From Anaeromyxobacter sp. Fw109-5 (lineage in GTDB: Bacteria; Myxococcota; Myxococcia; Myxococcales; Anaeromyxobacteraceae): 64,000 nt of DNA. The notes under the pieces are model-generated. The model had not been told where the DNA came from. It was given only the letters and a program-made list of their open reading frames with translations, and ran no database searches. The stretch spans positions 1,674,001-1,738,000 of the forward strand of contig NC_009675.1 of assembly GCF_000017505.1 (NCBI RefSeq), written 5' to 3'. Below, piece after piece: positions 16,534 through 24,540 of this stretch; positions within the stretch are counted from its first letter, which is position 1, and every line of letters starts with the position of its first letter. A program made the position numbers and the translations under genes.

Positions 16534-17868
16534 ATGCCGAAGCTCCTCTTCGCGGACGATCGCGGGAACGTCTACGACCACCCCGAGCTGGACGCGGCCG
16601 TCCGCAGCGGTGACGCTGCGACCGGCACGCGCGAGCGGCCGATCGACCTGCCGGAGGGCGCGTCGCTCTGCATGCTCCCGGGGCGCCGCCCGGTCGGGAT
16701 CGACCCGTCCTCCGGCGCGCTGGTCGTCCTCCACGAGATCAAGCTGGGGCGCAGGCGGGTGAAGCCGCACGCGGTGGGCGCCACCCTGCCGCCCGGATAC
16801 ACCCGGACGTTCCTGCCCGCGGCGGCCCGCGCCGCGCTCCCGACGACAGGGGAGGCGCCGATCCTGCCGCAGTGGGCGTACACCGCCGCGGCGCTCGGTC
16901 CGCGCGGGCCGGTCGCCTGGGCGCTGCACACCGATCGCCGAAGCCACTGGAGCCCGACGGCGCACTCGACCGAGGACCTGCCGGAGCTGGTGGAGCGCAC
17001 CCTCGAGGAGACGGACAACCCGATCTACCGGCAGCTCGCGCGCTGCGCCCTCGAGTGGCGCTGCTTCACCGCGCAGAACACGTTCTACGCGCGCGACGAG
17101 GGGGCGATCCCCGCGTCCGCCTCGTGCAACGCCTCCTGCGTGGGCTGCCTCTCCGAGCAGCAGGAAGGGATGCCGCCGTCGAGCCACGAGCGCATCGCCC
17201 GCCCCCCGACCGCGGAGGAGATGGCGGAGGTGGCGCTCCGGCACCTCGCCCGCGCGACCGGGCGCATCATGGTGAGCTTCGGGCAGGGGTGCGAGGGGGA
17301 GCCGCTCACGCGCTGGAAGGAGATCGAGCGGGCGCTGCGGCGCGTGCGGGCGGAGACGCGCCGCGGCTCCCTGCACGCGAACACGAACGGCTCGCTCCCG
17401 GACGCGTTGGGACGCCTGATCGACGCCGGGCTCGACTCGGTGCGGATCTCGACGAACTCGGCCTCGCCGGATCTCTACGCGGCGTACTACCGGCCGAGCG
17501 GCTACGGGCTGGCGGACGTGGTCCGCTCGATCCGCGTCGCGAAGGAGAGGGGCGCCTACGTCGCCCTGAACCTGCTCACCTTCCCCGGCGTCACCGACCG
17601 CGAGGGCGAGGCGGAGCGGCTCTGCCGGCTGGTCGCGGAGACGGGCGTGGACCAGGTGCAGACGCGGCCGCTGGCGCTCGATCCCGACGTGTACGTCGAG
17701 CTCTCGCGCGGCCTGGGCGGCGGCGGGCCGGCCCTCGGGATCCGCCGGCTCGTCGCGGAGCTGAAGCGGGCGCGGCCGGGGCTGGTGGTGGGGAACTTCT
17801 CACGCGCGCGGCGAGAGCGCGCGAAGCCGGAGCGCCGCGCGCGGCGGGGCCGGCCGGAGGCGCGATGA
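16534..17868 (+). CDS. Radical SAM protein, specific function unknown
   Basis: The 444-residue protein has a radical SAM core: Cys198-x3-Cys202-x2-Cys205 (SCNASCVGCLSEQ) ligates the 4Fe-4S cluster that cleaves S-adenosylmethionine. FGQGCEGEPL is the next conserved strand, HANTNGSLPDALGRLIDAGL and VRISTNSASPDLYAAYYRPS follow. The roughly 190-residue N-terminal part has no family I know; it begins with a strand-rich segment (LLFADDRGNVYDHPELDAAV) and includes ALHTDRRSHWSP. The C-terminus is basic and probably disordered. Its stop overlaps the ATG of an rRNA methyltransferase gene by four bases (ATGA), suggesting a coupled pair and perhaps RNA or ribosome-related work. Start is ATG with a possible -10 box five to ten bases upstream. 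Confidence 0.75.
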   Translation: MPKLLFADDRGNVYDHPELDAAVRSGDAATGTRERPIDLPEGASLCMLPGRRPVGIDPSSGALVVLHEIKLGRRRVKPHAVGATLPPGYTRTFLPAAARAALPTTGEAPILPQWAYTAAALGPRGPVAWALHTDRRSHWSPTAHSTEDLPELVERTLEETDNPIYRQLARCALEWRCFTAQNTFYARDEGAIPASASCNASCVGCLSEQQEGMPPSSHERIARPPTAEEMAEVALRHLARATGRIMVSFGQGCEGEPLTRWKEIERALRRVRAETRRGSLHANTNGSLPDALGRLIDAGLDSVRISTNSASPDLYAAYYRPSGYGLADVVRSIRVAKERGAYVALNLLTFPGVTDREGEAERLCRLVAETGVDQVQTRPLALDPDVYVELSRGLGGGGPALGIRRLVAELKRARPGLVVGNFSRARRERAKPERRARRGRPEAR

Positions 17869-19091
17869 GGGCAGCGGGGAGCGTCGTGCGCGGCGAGGCG
17901 GAGCTCGAGCTGCGGAAGGACCTGGCGCGCCACCTCCGCGCCGGGCACCCGTGGGTGTTCCGCAAGGCGGTGGACCGGGCGCCGAAGGGGCTCCCCCCAG
18001 GCGCCATCGTGGACGTGACGGAGGAGGGACGGTTCGTGGCGCGCGGGTACTACGATCCGCACTCCGCGATCTCGGTGCGGATCCTGACGCGCGAGCCGGC
18101 GGAGGCGATCGACGCCGCGTACTGGCGACGCCGGGTGGCCCGCGCCGTCGCGCTCCGGCGCGAGCTCGTCCACGGCACGACGGGCTACCGGCTCGTCCAC
18201 GGGGAGTCGGACGGGCTGCCCGGCGTGGTCGCCGATCGCTACGACCGCTTCGCCGTGCTGAAGCTGTACTCGGCGGGGCTCACCCCCCACCGCGGCGCGA
18301 TCGTCGAGGCGCTCCGCGCCGAGGCGGAGGGGCTCGCCGGCGTCTACGGGCGCGACGAGATCCCGCGCGACGACCTCGACGACGCCGAGGCGGGCGCGCC
18401 GCAGGGGCGGGTCCTGTGGGGCGCCGAGCCCCCGGAGCGGATCGCCTACGACGAGCACGGGATGCAGGTCCTGGTCGACGTGCGGCGCGGCCAGAAGACG
18501 GGCCACTTCCTCGACCAGCGCGAGAACCGCCGCCGCGTGCGGGCGCTCGCCGCGGGCCGGCCGGAGGTGCTGAACCTGTTCGGCTACACCGGCGGCTTCT
18601 CCGTGGCGGCGGCGCTCGGGGGCGCGCGCCACGTGGTGACGGTGGACGTGGATCGCGACGCCATCGCGCTCGCGCGCGAGAACTTCCGCGCGAACGGCCT
18701 CGACCCCGCCGACCACGCGTTCGCCTCCGAGGACGCCTTCGAGCTCCTCGCGCGCTACAAGCGCGAGGGGCGCCGGTTCGACCTCGTGGTCTGCGATCCC
18801 CCCGCGTTCGCCAAGTCGCAGAAGGCGGTGGACGCGGCGCTCGCCGGCTACGCCTCCCTGAACCGCGCCGCGCTCGCCGTGGTCGCCCCCGGCGGCCTGC
18901 TCGTCACCGCGAGCTGCTCCGCCCGCGTCTCCGCCGAGCAGTTCACGGACGCGGTGAAGGAGGCGGCGTACAAGGCGAAGGTGGAGCTGCAGCTCGTCGA
19001 GGAGACGAGGCAGCCGGCGGATCACCCGGTGGCGCTGCAGTTCCGGGAGGGGAGGTACCTCAAGTGCCTCGTCCTCCGGCGGGTGGGGTAG
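17865..19091 (+). CDS. rlmI: RlmI-type 23S rRNA (cytosine-C5) methyltransferase
   Basis: The 408-residue SAM-dependent methyltransferase has an N-terminal PUA domain (residues 12-85, ELRKDLARHLRAGHPWVF). An EEHD-like middle domain (YRLVHGESDGLPGVVADRYD) and a Rossmann catalytic domain follow. Key blocks are KTGHFLDQRENRRRV, VLNLFGYTGGFSVAAALGGA (SAM binding) and VVCDPPAFAKSQ (catalytic loop). VTASCSARVS carries the likely nucleophile Cys. This is the COG1092/RlmI family, which makes m5C1962 in E. coli 23S rRNA. A short inserted segment near residues 170-185 is acidic. It starts within the stop of the radical SAM gene. The family is certain, the exact nucleotide is inferred. Confidence 0.88.
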   Translation: MRAAGSVVRGEAELELRKDLARHLRAGHPWVFRKAVDRAPKGLPPGAIVDVTEEGRFVARGYYDPHSAISVRILTREPAEAIDAAYWRRRVARAVALRRELVHGTTGYRLVHGESDGLPGVVADRYDRFAVLKLYSAGLTPHRGAIVEALRAEAEGLAGVYGRDEIPRDDLDDAEAGAPQGRVLWGAEPPERIAYDEHGMQVLVDVRRGQKTGHFLDQRENRRRVRALAAGRPEVLNLFGYTGGFSVAAALGGARHVVTVDVDRDAIALARENFRANGLDPADHAFASEDAFELLARYKREGRRFDLVVCDPPAFAKSQKAVDAALAGYASLNRAALAVVAPGGLLVTASCSARVSAEQFTDAVKEAAYKAKVELQLVEETRQPADHPVALQFREGRYLKCLVLRRVG

Positions 19092-19154
19092 GGCGGGACG
19101 CCGACGGGCCGCTCGCGCCGGGCATGTCGAAGCCCGCGCGGGGGTGCCGCGACG

Positions 19155-20714
19155 CTAGCCCGCGGCGGCGTCGAGGGGCGACAGGCACGCGCCGGGCTTG
19201 AACAGGCGGAACAGCGTGTCGTAGTCGACCGGCTTCGTGAGGTGCTGGTCGAAGCCGGCCGCGATGGCGCGGCGGCGGTCCTCGGGCTGGCCGTAGCCGG
19301 TGACCGCCACGAGCTTCACTCCCTGGCCGAGGGCGGTCCGCACGCGGCGCGCGACCTCGTAGCCGTCGAGGCCGGGCAGGCCGATGTCCACGAGCATCAC
19401 GTCGGGGTGGTCGGAGAGGGCGCGCGAGACGCCGCGCAGGCCGTCCTCCACGGCGTCCACCTCGTGGCCGAGGTGCTCCACGAGGAGCCGCAACGCGTCG
19501 CGGTTGTCCTCGTTGTCCTCGACGACGAGGACTCGCAGCTTCCCGCCGCGCGGCTCGTGCCGCGACGGGGTCCGCTCGCGGCTCTCCGCCACCGCGGCGA
19601 TGGGGAGGGACACCTCGAACTCGCTGCCCTGGCCGGGTCCCGGACTGCGTGCCTCGACGGTGCCGCCGTGCTGGTCCACGAGCCGCTTCACGAGCGCCAG
19701 CCCGAGCCCGAGGCCGCCCTGGGCGCGGTCGATGGTGGTCGCGGCCTGCGTGAACGGCTCGAAGATGCGCGCGATCATGTCGGCGGGGATGCCGATGCCG
19801 TCGTCGCTGACGCGGATCGAGGCCTTCTCGTTGCGCCGCGCGACGAGCACGGTCACCCGGCCGCCGGACGGGGTGTACTTGAGGGCGTTCGCGAGGAGGT
19901 TCGCGACGATCTGCTCGACGCGGACGGGGTCGGCGTGGATGGGGACCGGCTCGCGCCAGAGCGACACGGCGAGGTCCAGCCCCTGCAGCCGGGCGGCCTC
20001 CGCGAGCCCCGCCACCGCCTCGCCGACGAGCTCGTTCAGGTCCACGACCTCGCGCCGGAGGGTGATCTGCCCGCGCGTGACGCGCGAGACCTCCAGGAGA
20101 TCGTCGACCAGCCGCGCGAGGCGGCGCGCCTGGCGGTCGATGATCCCGCGCGGGCGCTCGTCGTCGGAGGAGCGGAAGAGGGGCAGGGCGAGGAGGATGG
20201 CGCCGAGCGGGTTGCGCAGCTCGTGGCCCAGCATCGCGAGGAACTCGTCGCGCGCGTCCACCGCCCGTCCGAGCTGACGCATGAGGTCGCGCGCGGCGTA
20301 CTGGCGCCGGCGCGTGCGCTCCGCGCTCTTCACGGCGCCGACCAGGGTGAGCACCTGGGCGGGCCGCTCCACGAGCGTCACGTTCCCCAGCGCGTCGAGC
20401 GCATCCGGCGCGGGGGAGGCGGCCGGGAGGCGCAGGCCGTCCCGGCAGAGCAGGATGATCGGCAGGTCCGACCAGGGCTCCTGCAGCGCGAGGGCGCCCG
20501 AGAGGCCGGTGAGCGCGTCCTGCGAGAGGCACTCGGACTCGATCACGGCGGTCGCCGCCCCGCGCCCGATCTCGGTCGCGAGCGTGGTCGCGTCCGGGAC
20601 GGCGACGACGTTCAGGCCGGCGCGGCGGAGCGCCGGACCGGCGAGGTCGGCGCCGTGGCCGGTGGGCATGAGCAGGAGGACTCGATCTTCGAGTGGCGAG
20701 CCTTCGTTCCCCAT
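19155..20714 (-). CDS. Hybrid histidine kinase / response regulator
   Basis: The 519-residue cytoplasmic protein has three parts. Residues 10-130 are a receiver-like fold without the usual DD and phospho-Asp pattern. A HisKA domain carries His164 in FLAMLGHELRNPLGA, followed by an ATPase domain (QIVANLLANALKYTPSGG, DDGIGIPADMIARIFEPF, GLGLGLALVKRLVDQHGG). The C-terminal receiver (about 395-515) has VLVVEDNEDNRDAL and the acceptor in MLVDIGLPGLDG. No membrane segment is present, so input is intracellular, possibly through the N-terminal domain. ATG 20714 is chosen because GGAGG lies upstream; a start at 20765 is possible. It is divergent from the secreted protein gene at 20912. Signal and target unknown. 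Confidence 0.88.
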   Translation of the reverse strand: MGNEGSPLEDRVLLLMPTGHGADLAGPALRRAGLNVVAVPDATTLATEIGRGAATAVIESECLSQDALTGLSGALALQEPWSDLPIILLCRDGLRLPAASPAPDALDALGNVTLVERPAQVLTLVGAVKSAERTRRRQYAARDLMRQLGRAVDARDEFLAMLGHELRNPLGAILLALPLFRSSDDERPRGIIDRQARRLARLVDDLLEVSRVTRGQITLRREVVDLNELVGEAVAGLAEAARLQGLDLAVSLWREPVPIHADPVRVEQIVANLLANALKYTPSGGRVTVLVARRNEKASIRVSDDGIGIPADMIARIFEPFTQAATTIDRAQGGLGLGLALVKRLVDQHGGTVEARSPGPGQGSEFEVSLPIAAVAESRERTPSRHEPRGGKLRVLVVEDNEDNRDALRLLVEHLGHEVDAVEDGLRGVSRALSDHPDVMLVDIGLPGLDGYEVARRVRTALGQGVKLVAVTGYGQPEDRRRAIAAGFDQHLTKPVDYDTLFRLFKPGACLSPLDAAAG

Positions 20715-20911
20715 CGATGCCTCCGGTCCCACCCGCCCCCGCCCGACCCGCGTGCGCTCACGCACGACCGCCGTGGTGGGGATTGCTCTCCTACCTGCAC
20801 CTCATTGTCGAGGGGCCTACCGAGGTTCCGCCCCAAGGAGGAGACGGAGAGGACGCGCTCGACGCCTGGCACGAACCGTGGTCCGATCCGACGTCCTCGA
20901 CGGAGGTGCCC

Positions 20912-21463
20912 GTGATTCGCCCGCTTCTCGCCGCCGCGTCGCTCGCGCTCGTCGTCCCTGCCCTCGCCGGCGCGCGCGGCCCATCTACCCCCGAGGAGCG
21001 GCGCCGGGCCGTCGAGACCACCCGGAGGCTCGAGAAGGCGCCGCTCGCGAAGGACGCGAACGCGGCGCGACGGAGGCTGCTCGACTGGATCGTGGAGATC
21101 CCGGACATCCAGGTGCGGAGCTGCTCGGGCCCCCTCGACGTGCTCGTGGAGGACCCCGGCCCGTACGGGCGGATCCTGTACCTCCAGTCGATCTTCGGGA
21201 TGGCCACGTTCCTCATCGAGCACCCGCGGGCGAAGGACGACTGGGCCACGGTCCAGTCCGCCGGGATCGAGAGCGTCCTCCGGGCGTACCGCGCGATCGT
21301 ACGCGCCGACTCCGACGCGCGCCGGGAGGAGCTCGACGGGCTCGTCGAGATCCAGCGGCGGGGCCGGCTGAAGCAGCTCGTGCAGGAGACGATGGGCGAG
21401 TGCGGCAAGCCGCAGGACGAGGAAGGCGAGGGGATGGGGCCCGTCCCGCGGGACTCCATCTGA
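20912..21463 (+). CDS. Secreted protein of unknown function
   Basis: The 183-residue product has a typical signal peptide: basic start (VIRP), hydrophobic core LLAAASLALVVPALAGA and an Ala-x-Ala-like cleavage site near residue 24. The mature part is helical and charged (PEERRRAVETTRRLEKAPLA, RRRLLDWIVEIPDIQVRSCS). A hydrophobic stretch ILYLQSIFGMATFLIEHP and an acidic C-terminus follow. Only two Cys are present. GTG at 20912 is chosen because CGGAGG lies six bases upstream and the signal peptide starts there. It is divergent from the hybrid kinase and convergent with the CPBP gene. I do not recognise the family. Confidence 0.6.
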   Translation: MIRPLLAAASLALVVPALAGARGPSTPEERRRAVETTRRLEKAPLAKDANAARRRLLDWIVEIPDIQVRSCSGPLDVLVEDPGPYGRILYLQSIFGMATFLIEHPRAKDDWATVQSAGIESVLRAYRAIVRADSDARREELDGLVEIQRRGRLKQLVQETMGECGKPQDEEGEGMGPVPRDSI

Positions 21464-21483
21464 CCTCCCGCTGACCCCTCCGC

Positions 21484-22464
21484 TCAGCGCCCGGGCCCGG
21501 GCAGCGCCCCCATCCGGACCGCGAGGAACAGCGCGAGCAGGAGCAGCGCCCCCGCGAGCATCGCGAGATGGAGCCTCGCGGGCACGCGGCTCAGCCGGAA
21601 GCGGGTCGAGGGGTCCGAAGGTTCGCGCCGCACGATCGCCGCCTCGGGCGGGATGGGCCCCTCGCTGACGGTCCGGAAGGCGGTCAGGAGCGGGGCGAGG
21701 GCCGCCGCGCCGAGCAGCAGCGCGCCGACGATCGCGACGACCGGCGGCTGCTCCACCTCGCGCGCCGCGCGCGGGGCCGCGAGGGCGAACAGCGAGACGA
21801 TGCCGTTGTTCACGGCGTGCGCCGCGACCGCCGGCCAGATGGAGCCCGAGCGCCAGGCGAGCCAACCGAACACCCCGCCGAGCACCAGCAGCGCCGGGAA
21901 CCTCACGGGGTCGAGGTGGATGACCGCGAAGAGCAGCGTGGACGCGGCGAGCGCCGCGGCGGGCCGCCGGCGCGAGAGCAGGGTCGTCTGGAGATAGCCG
22001 CGGAAGGCGATCTCCTCGCAGACGGGCGCGACGAGCGTCGCGACGACGGCGAGCACCACGCGCTCGGCGAGCGAGCGGTCGAAGAGCTTCGCCACGTCGA
22101 AGGTCTCGATCCAGGAGCGCGGCATGAGCCGCTGCGCGCCGGCCATCACCCCCATCGCGAGCAGGGTCCCGGCGGCGCCGGCGAGCGCGCCGAGCACGAG
22201 CGGCGCCGGCCGCACGCGGCCGAGGCGCAGGTAGGGCACCGCCTTCAGGTTCGAGCCGGTGGCGAGCACCAGCGCGGGCAGCAGGAAGACGAACAGCTCC
22301 GACCAGACGAGCCCCACGAAGACGTGGATCGCCTGCGCGAGCAGCCCCGGCAGGAAGAGCGCGAGCAGCACCGCGAAGAACGCGAGCGCGCTCTTGGGCG
22401 CCGGGGGCGCGGGGGTCGGCTCGGCGGCCTCGGGGCTGGCATCCACGCCCGCGCAGGATGGCAC
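21484..22464 (-). CDS. CPBP-family (CAAX/Rce1-like) intramembrane metalloprotease
   Basis: The 326-residue multi-pass protein contains the Rce1/CPBP motifs: PVCEEIAFRGYLQ (Glu-Glu-x3-Arg), then FAVIHLDPVRFPALLVLGGV with His, and AAHAVNNGIVSL with His/Asn. About eight hydrophobic segments flank them. Such proteases act inside the inner membrane; bacterial members serve in bacteriocin immunity, protein sorting or unknown roles. The N-terminal 25 residues are Pro/Ala-rich. GTG at 22464 is the annotated start; a GTG at 22446 would also fit. It is divergent from coaBC across about 40 bases. Substrate unknown. Confidence 0.82.
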   Translation of the reverse strand: MPSCAGVDASPEAAEPTPAPPAPKSALAFFAVLLALFLPGLLAQAIHVFVGLVWSELFVFLLPALVLATGSNLKAVPYLRLGRVRPAPLVLGALAGAAGTLLAMGVMAGAQRLMPRSWIETFDVAKLFDRSLAERVVLAVVATLVAPVCEEIAFRGYLQTTLLSRRRPAAALAASTLLFAVIHLDPVRFPALLVLGGVFGWLAWRSGSIWPAVAAHAVNNGIVSLFALAAPRAAREVEQPPVVAIVGALLLGAAALAPLLTAFRTVSEGPIPPEAAIVRREPSDPSTRFRLSRVPARLHLAMLAGALLLLALFLAVRMGALPGPGR

Positions 22465-22494
22465 CGCCGGCCCTCACCGCAAAGCGTTCGAGGG

Positions 22495-22500
22495 TAATAT
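22495..22500 (+). promoter_or_regulatory. -10 box (TAATAT) before a probably leaderless coaBC
   Basis: TAATAT is close to the sigma70 -10 consensus and ends seven bases before the ATG at 22508. No convincing -35 box was found. The hexamer overlaps an upstream ATG at 22499, which makes 22508 the better start. Confidence 0.4.
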
Positions 22501-22507
22501 GGCCCGC

Positions 22508-23728
22508 ATGAACTTCCGAAACCGCACGGTGCTCCTGTGCGTCGGCGGCGGCATCGCCGCGTACAAGGCCTGCGAGGTCGCTCGCCTGGTCGTGAAGGGC
22601 GGCGGGACGGTGCGCGTGGCGATGACGCCGGCGGCGACCCGCTTCGTCGGGCCGCTCACGTTCCAGGCGATCTCCGGCGCGCCCGTGCTGGTCGACCTGC
22701 TCGACCCGGCGGCGGATCTCGCCTACGGGCACCTCGGCCTGGCCCGCGTGGCGGACCTCGCCGTCGTCGCGCCGGCCACGGCGGACCTCATCGCGCGCAT
22801 CCGGGCGGGGATGGGCGACGACGGGGTCACGACGACGCTGCTCGCCGTCACCTGCCCGGTGCTCCTCGCGCCGGCGATGAACACGCGCATGTGGGGAAAC
22901 GCGGCGGTGCAGGAGAACCTCGCGGCGCTCCGCGCCCGCGGGATGCACGTCGTCGGCCCCGAGGCCGGGGAGCTCGCCGACGGCGACGTCGGGGAGGGGC
23001 GCCTCGCCGATCCGGCGAAGATCGCCCTCGCGGCGGCGCGCCTCCTGGGCCGGCAGGACCTGGCCGGCCGGCGCGTGCTCGTCACGGCCGGGCCGACGCG
23101 CGAGCCGATCGACCCGGTGCGCTTCATCTCGAACCCCTCGACCGGGAAGATGGGCTACGCCGTCGCGGCGGTGGCGGCGCGGCGCGGCGCGGACGTGACG
23201 CTCGTCTCCGGCCCCACCGGGCTCGCGGACCCCGCGGGCGCGCGGGTGGTGCGCGTCGAGACCGCCGAGCAGATGGCCGAGGCGGTGGACGCGGCGACGG
23301 ACGGGATGGACGTCTTCGTCGGCGCGGCGGCCGTCTCCGACTACCGGCCCCGCGACGTCGCGGCGCAGAAGCGCAAGAAGTCCGCGGGCGACGAGACGCT
23401 CGTGCTGGCGCGCACCCCGGACATCCTCGCGGGGCTCGGCGCGCGGCTGGCGGGGCGCCCCGACGCGCCGGTGCTGGTCGGGTTCGCGGCCGAGACCGAG
23501 GACGTCATCGCCCACGCGCGCGAGAAGCTGAAGGCGAAGCGCTGCGACGTCGTGGTCGCGAACAAGGTCGGCGCGCCAGGGACAGGCTTCGGCTCGGACA
23601 CCAACCGCGTGGCGCTGGTCTCCGCGGACGAGCTCGCGGAGATCGAGGGCCCCAAGGAGCAGGTCGCCGAGGCCATCCTGGACTGGATCCTGCCGGTGCT
23701 GGACGCGCGTCGCCCGCGCGGGGGGTGA
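22508..23728 (+). CDS. coaBC: Bifunctional phosphopantothenoylcysteine decarboxylase / phosphopantothenate-cysteine ligase
   Basis: The 406-residue protein performs two successive steps of CoA synthesis. The N-terminal flavoprotein CoaC domain (1-180) has VLLCVGGGIAAYKACEVARL, APATADLIARIRAGMGDD and PAMNTRMWGNAAVQENL with the PAMN motif. The CoaB domain (185-400) has VLVTAGPTREPIDPVRFISN, NPSTGKMGYAVA, AAAVSDYRP and a DVVVANKVG segment. Length and motifs are standard. Two in-frame ATGs exist (22499 and 22508); the second is chosen because a TAATAT -10 box ends seven bases before it. It works in the same pathway as coaX earlier in the window, although the two are not adjacent. Confidence 0.94.
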   Translation: MNFRNRTVLLCVGGGIAAYKACEVARLVVKGGGTVRVAMTPAATRFVGPLTFQAISGAPVLVDLLDPAADLAYGHLGLARVADLAVVAPATADLIARIRAGMGDDGVTTTLLAVTCPVLLAPAMNTRMWGNAAVQENLAALRARGMHVVGPEAGELADGDVGEGRLADPAKIALAAARLLGRQDLAGRRVLVTAGPTREPIDPVRFISNPSTGKMGYAVAAVAARRGADVTLVSGPTGLADPAGARVVRVETAEQMAEAVDAATDGMDVFVGAAAVSDYRPRDVAAQKRKKSAGDETLVLARTPDILAGLGARLAGRPDAPVLVGFAAETEDVIAHAREKLKAKRCDVVVANKVGAPGTGFGSDTNRVALVSADELAEIEGPKEQVAEAILDWILPVLDARRPRGG

Positions 23729-23899
23729 CCCACGGTCCGCTCACCCCCCGGGCGTCGCCTCTGCGAGGGCGGGCGCGAGGCCGAGGGGGCGCGACGGGGA
23801 GGGGCCGCCCGCTGGAGGAGGGAGGCGGCGAGCGGACGACGCTTGCCGCGACGTGCAGCAAGCAGGGCACGATGACGAGCGCGTCACCGGTCCGCGCGC

Positions 23900-24283
23900 A
23901 TGGAGACCCTCGACATCCTCGTAGTCGACGACGACGCGGACATCCGCGAGGCCCTCGGCCTCGCGCTGGAGCTCGAGGGGTACAGCGTCGGGCTCGCGCG
24001 CGACGGCGGCGCCGCCTGGGCGCTCCTCGCCGGCGGCGCGAGGCCCGCGCTCGTGCTGCTCGATCTCGCCATGCCCGTGCTCGACGGGGCGGCGCTGCTC
24101 GCGCGCATCCGCGCCGACGACCGCCTTCGCCACCTGTGCGTCGTCCTCGTCACGGCGTTCGCGTCGCCGGCGGACGCGACCCGCGCGCAGGCGGACGGGG
24201 TGCTCCACAAGCCGGTGAGCCTGTCGGACGTCCTCGCCCTGGTGACGTCGACCTGCGGCGACCGGGTCGCGGAGCGGCCGTGA
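23900..24283 (+). CDS. Single-domain response regulator in a symporter-kinase operon
   Basis: The 127-residue protein is a complete CheY-like receiver with no output domain: ILVVDDDADIREALGLALEL holds the acidic pocket, LVLLDLAMPVLDG the acceptor Asp, VVLVTAF the Thr and VLHKPVS the Lys. Its stop overlaps the GTG of a small membrane protein gene (GTGA), which in turn overlaps the start of a symporter-type histidine kinase, so all three are translationally coupled. It is the natural phosphorylation partner of that kinase. Because it lacks a DNA-binding domain it should act by protein contact or in a phosphorelay. About 170 bases of GC-rich sequence without clear promoter boxes precede it. Confidence 0.85.
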   Translation: METLDILVVDDDADIREALGLALELEGYSVGLARDGGAAWALLAGGARPALVLLDLAMPVLDGAALLARIRADDRLRHLCVVLVTAFASPADATRAQADGVLHKPVSLSDVLALVTSTCGDRVAERP

Positions 24284-24540
24284 GGCCCGGGTCGGAGCGT
24301 GCCCGGATCGGCCGGGTGCTGCGGCAGCGCGCGTTCGCGGCGGGGTTCCTCGTCACCGGGGTGCTCGTGCTCGCCTGGCCCTTCGTGCGCGCGCCCAGGT
24401 TCCACCTCCTGCCCGCGTTCCTCCACCTCGTGGTGGCGTGGAGCGCCATCGTGGTGGGGCTCGCCGCCATGGCGCGCGCCCTCGCGCTCGGGGACGGCGA
24501 CGCCCGCGAAGGCGACGACCAGGACGCGCGCCGTGGGTGA
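24280..24540 (+). CDS. Small two-helix membrane protein coupled to the symporter-kinase
   Basis: The 86-residue protein has a basic N-terminus (RARIGRVLRQR), two hydrophobic helices (AAGFLVTGVLVLAWPFV and LHLVVAWSAIVVGLAAMARA) and an acidic tail. The GTG start overlaps the receiver stop by four bases, and its own end overlaps the following kinase gene by eight bases. The layout recalls the small DUF485/DUF4212 subunits encoded just upstream of solute:sodium symporters, and the small cbrX frame upstream of Pseudomonas cbrA. It may therefore be an accessory subunit of the symporter part of the kinase. That role is inference from position and topology; the frame itself is well supported by the overlaps. 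Confidence 0.65.
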   Translation: MRPGSERARIGRVLRQRAFAAGFLVTGVLVLAWPFVRAPRFHLLPAFLHLVVAWSAIVVGLAAMARALALGDGDAREGDDQDARRG

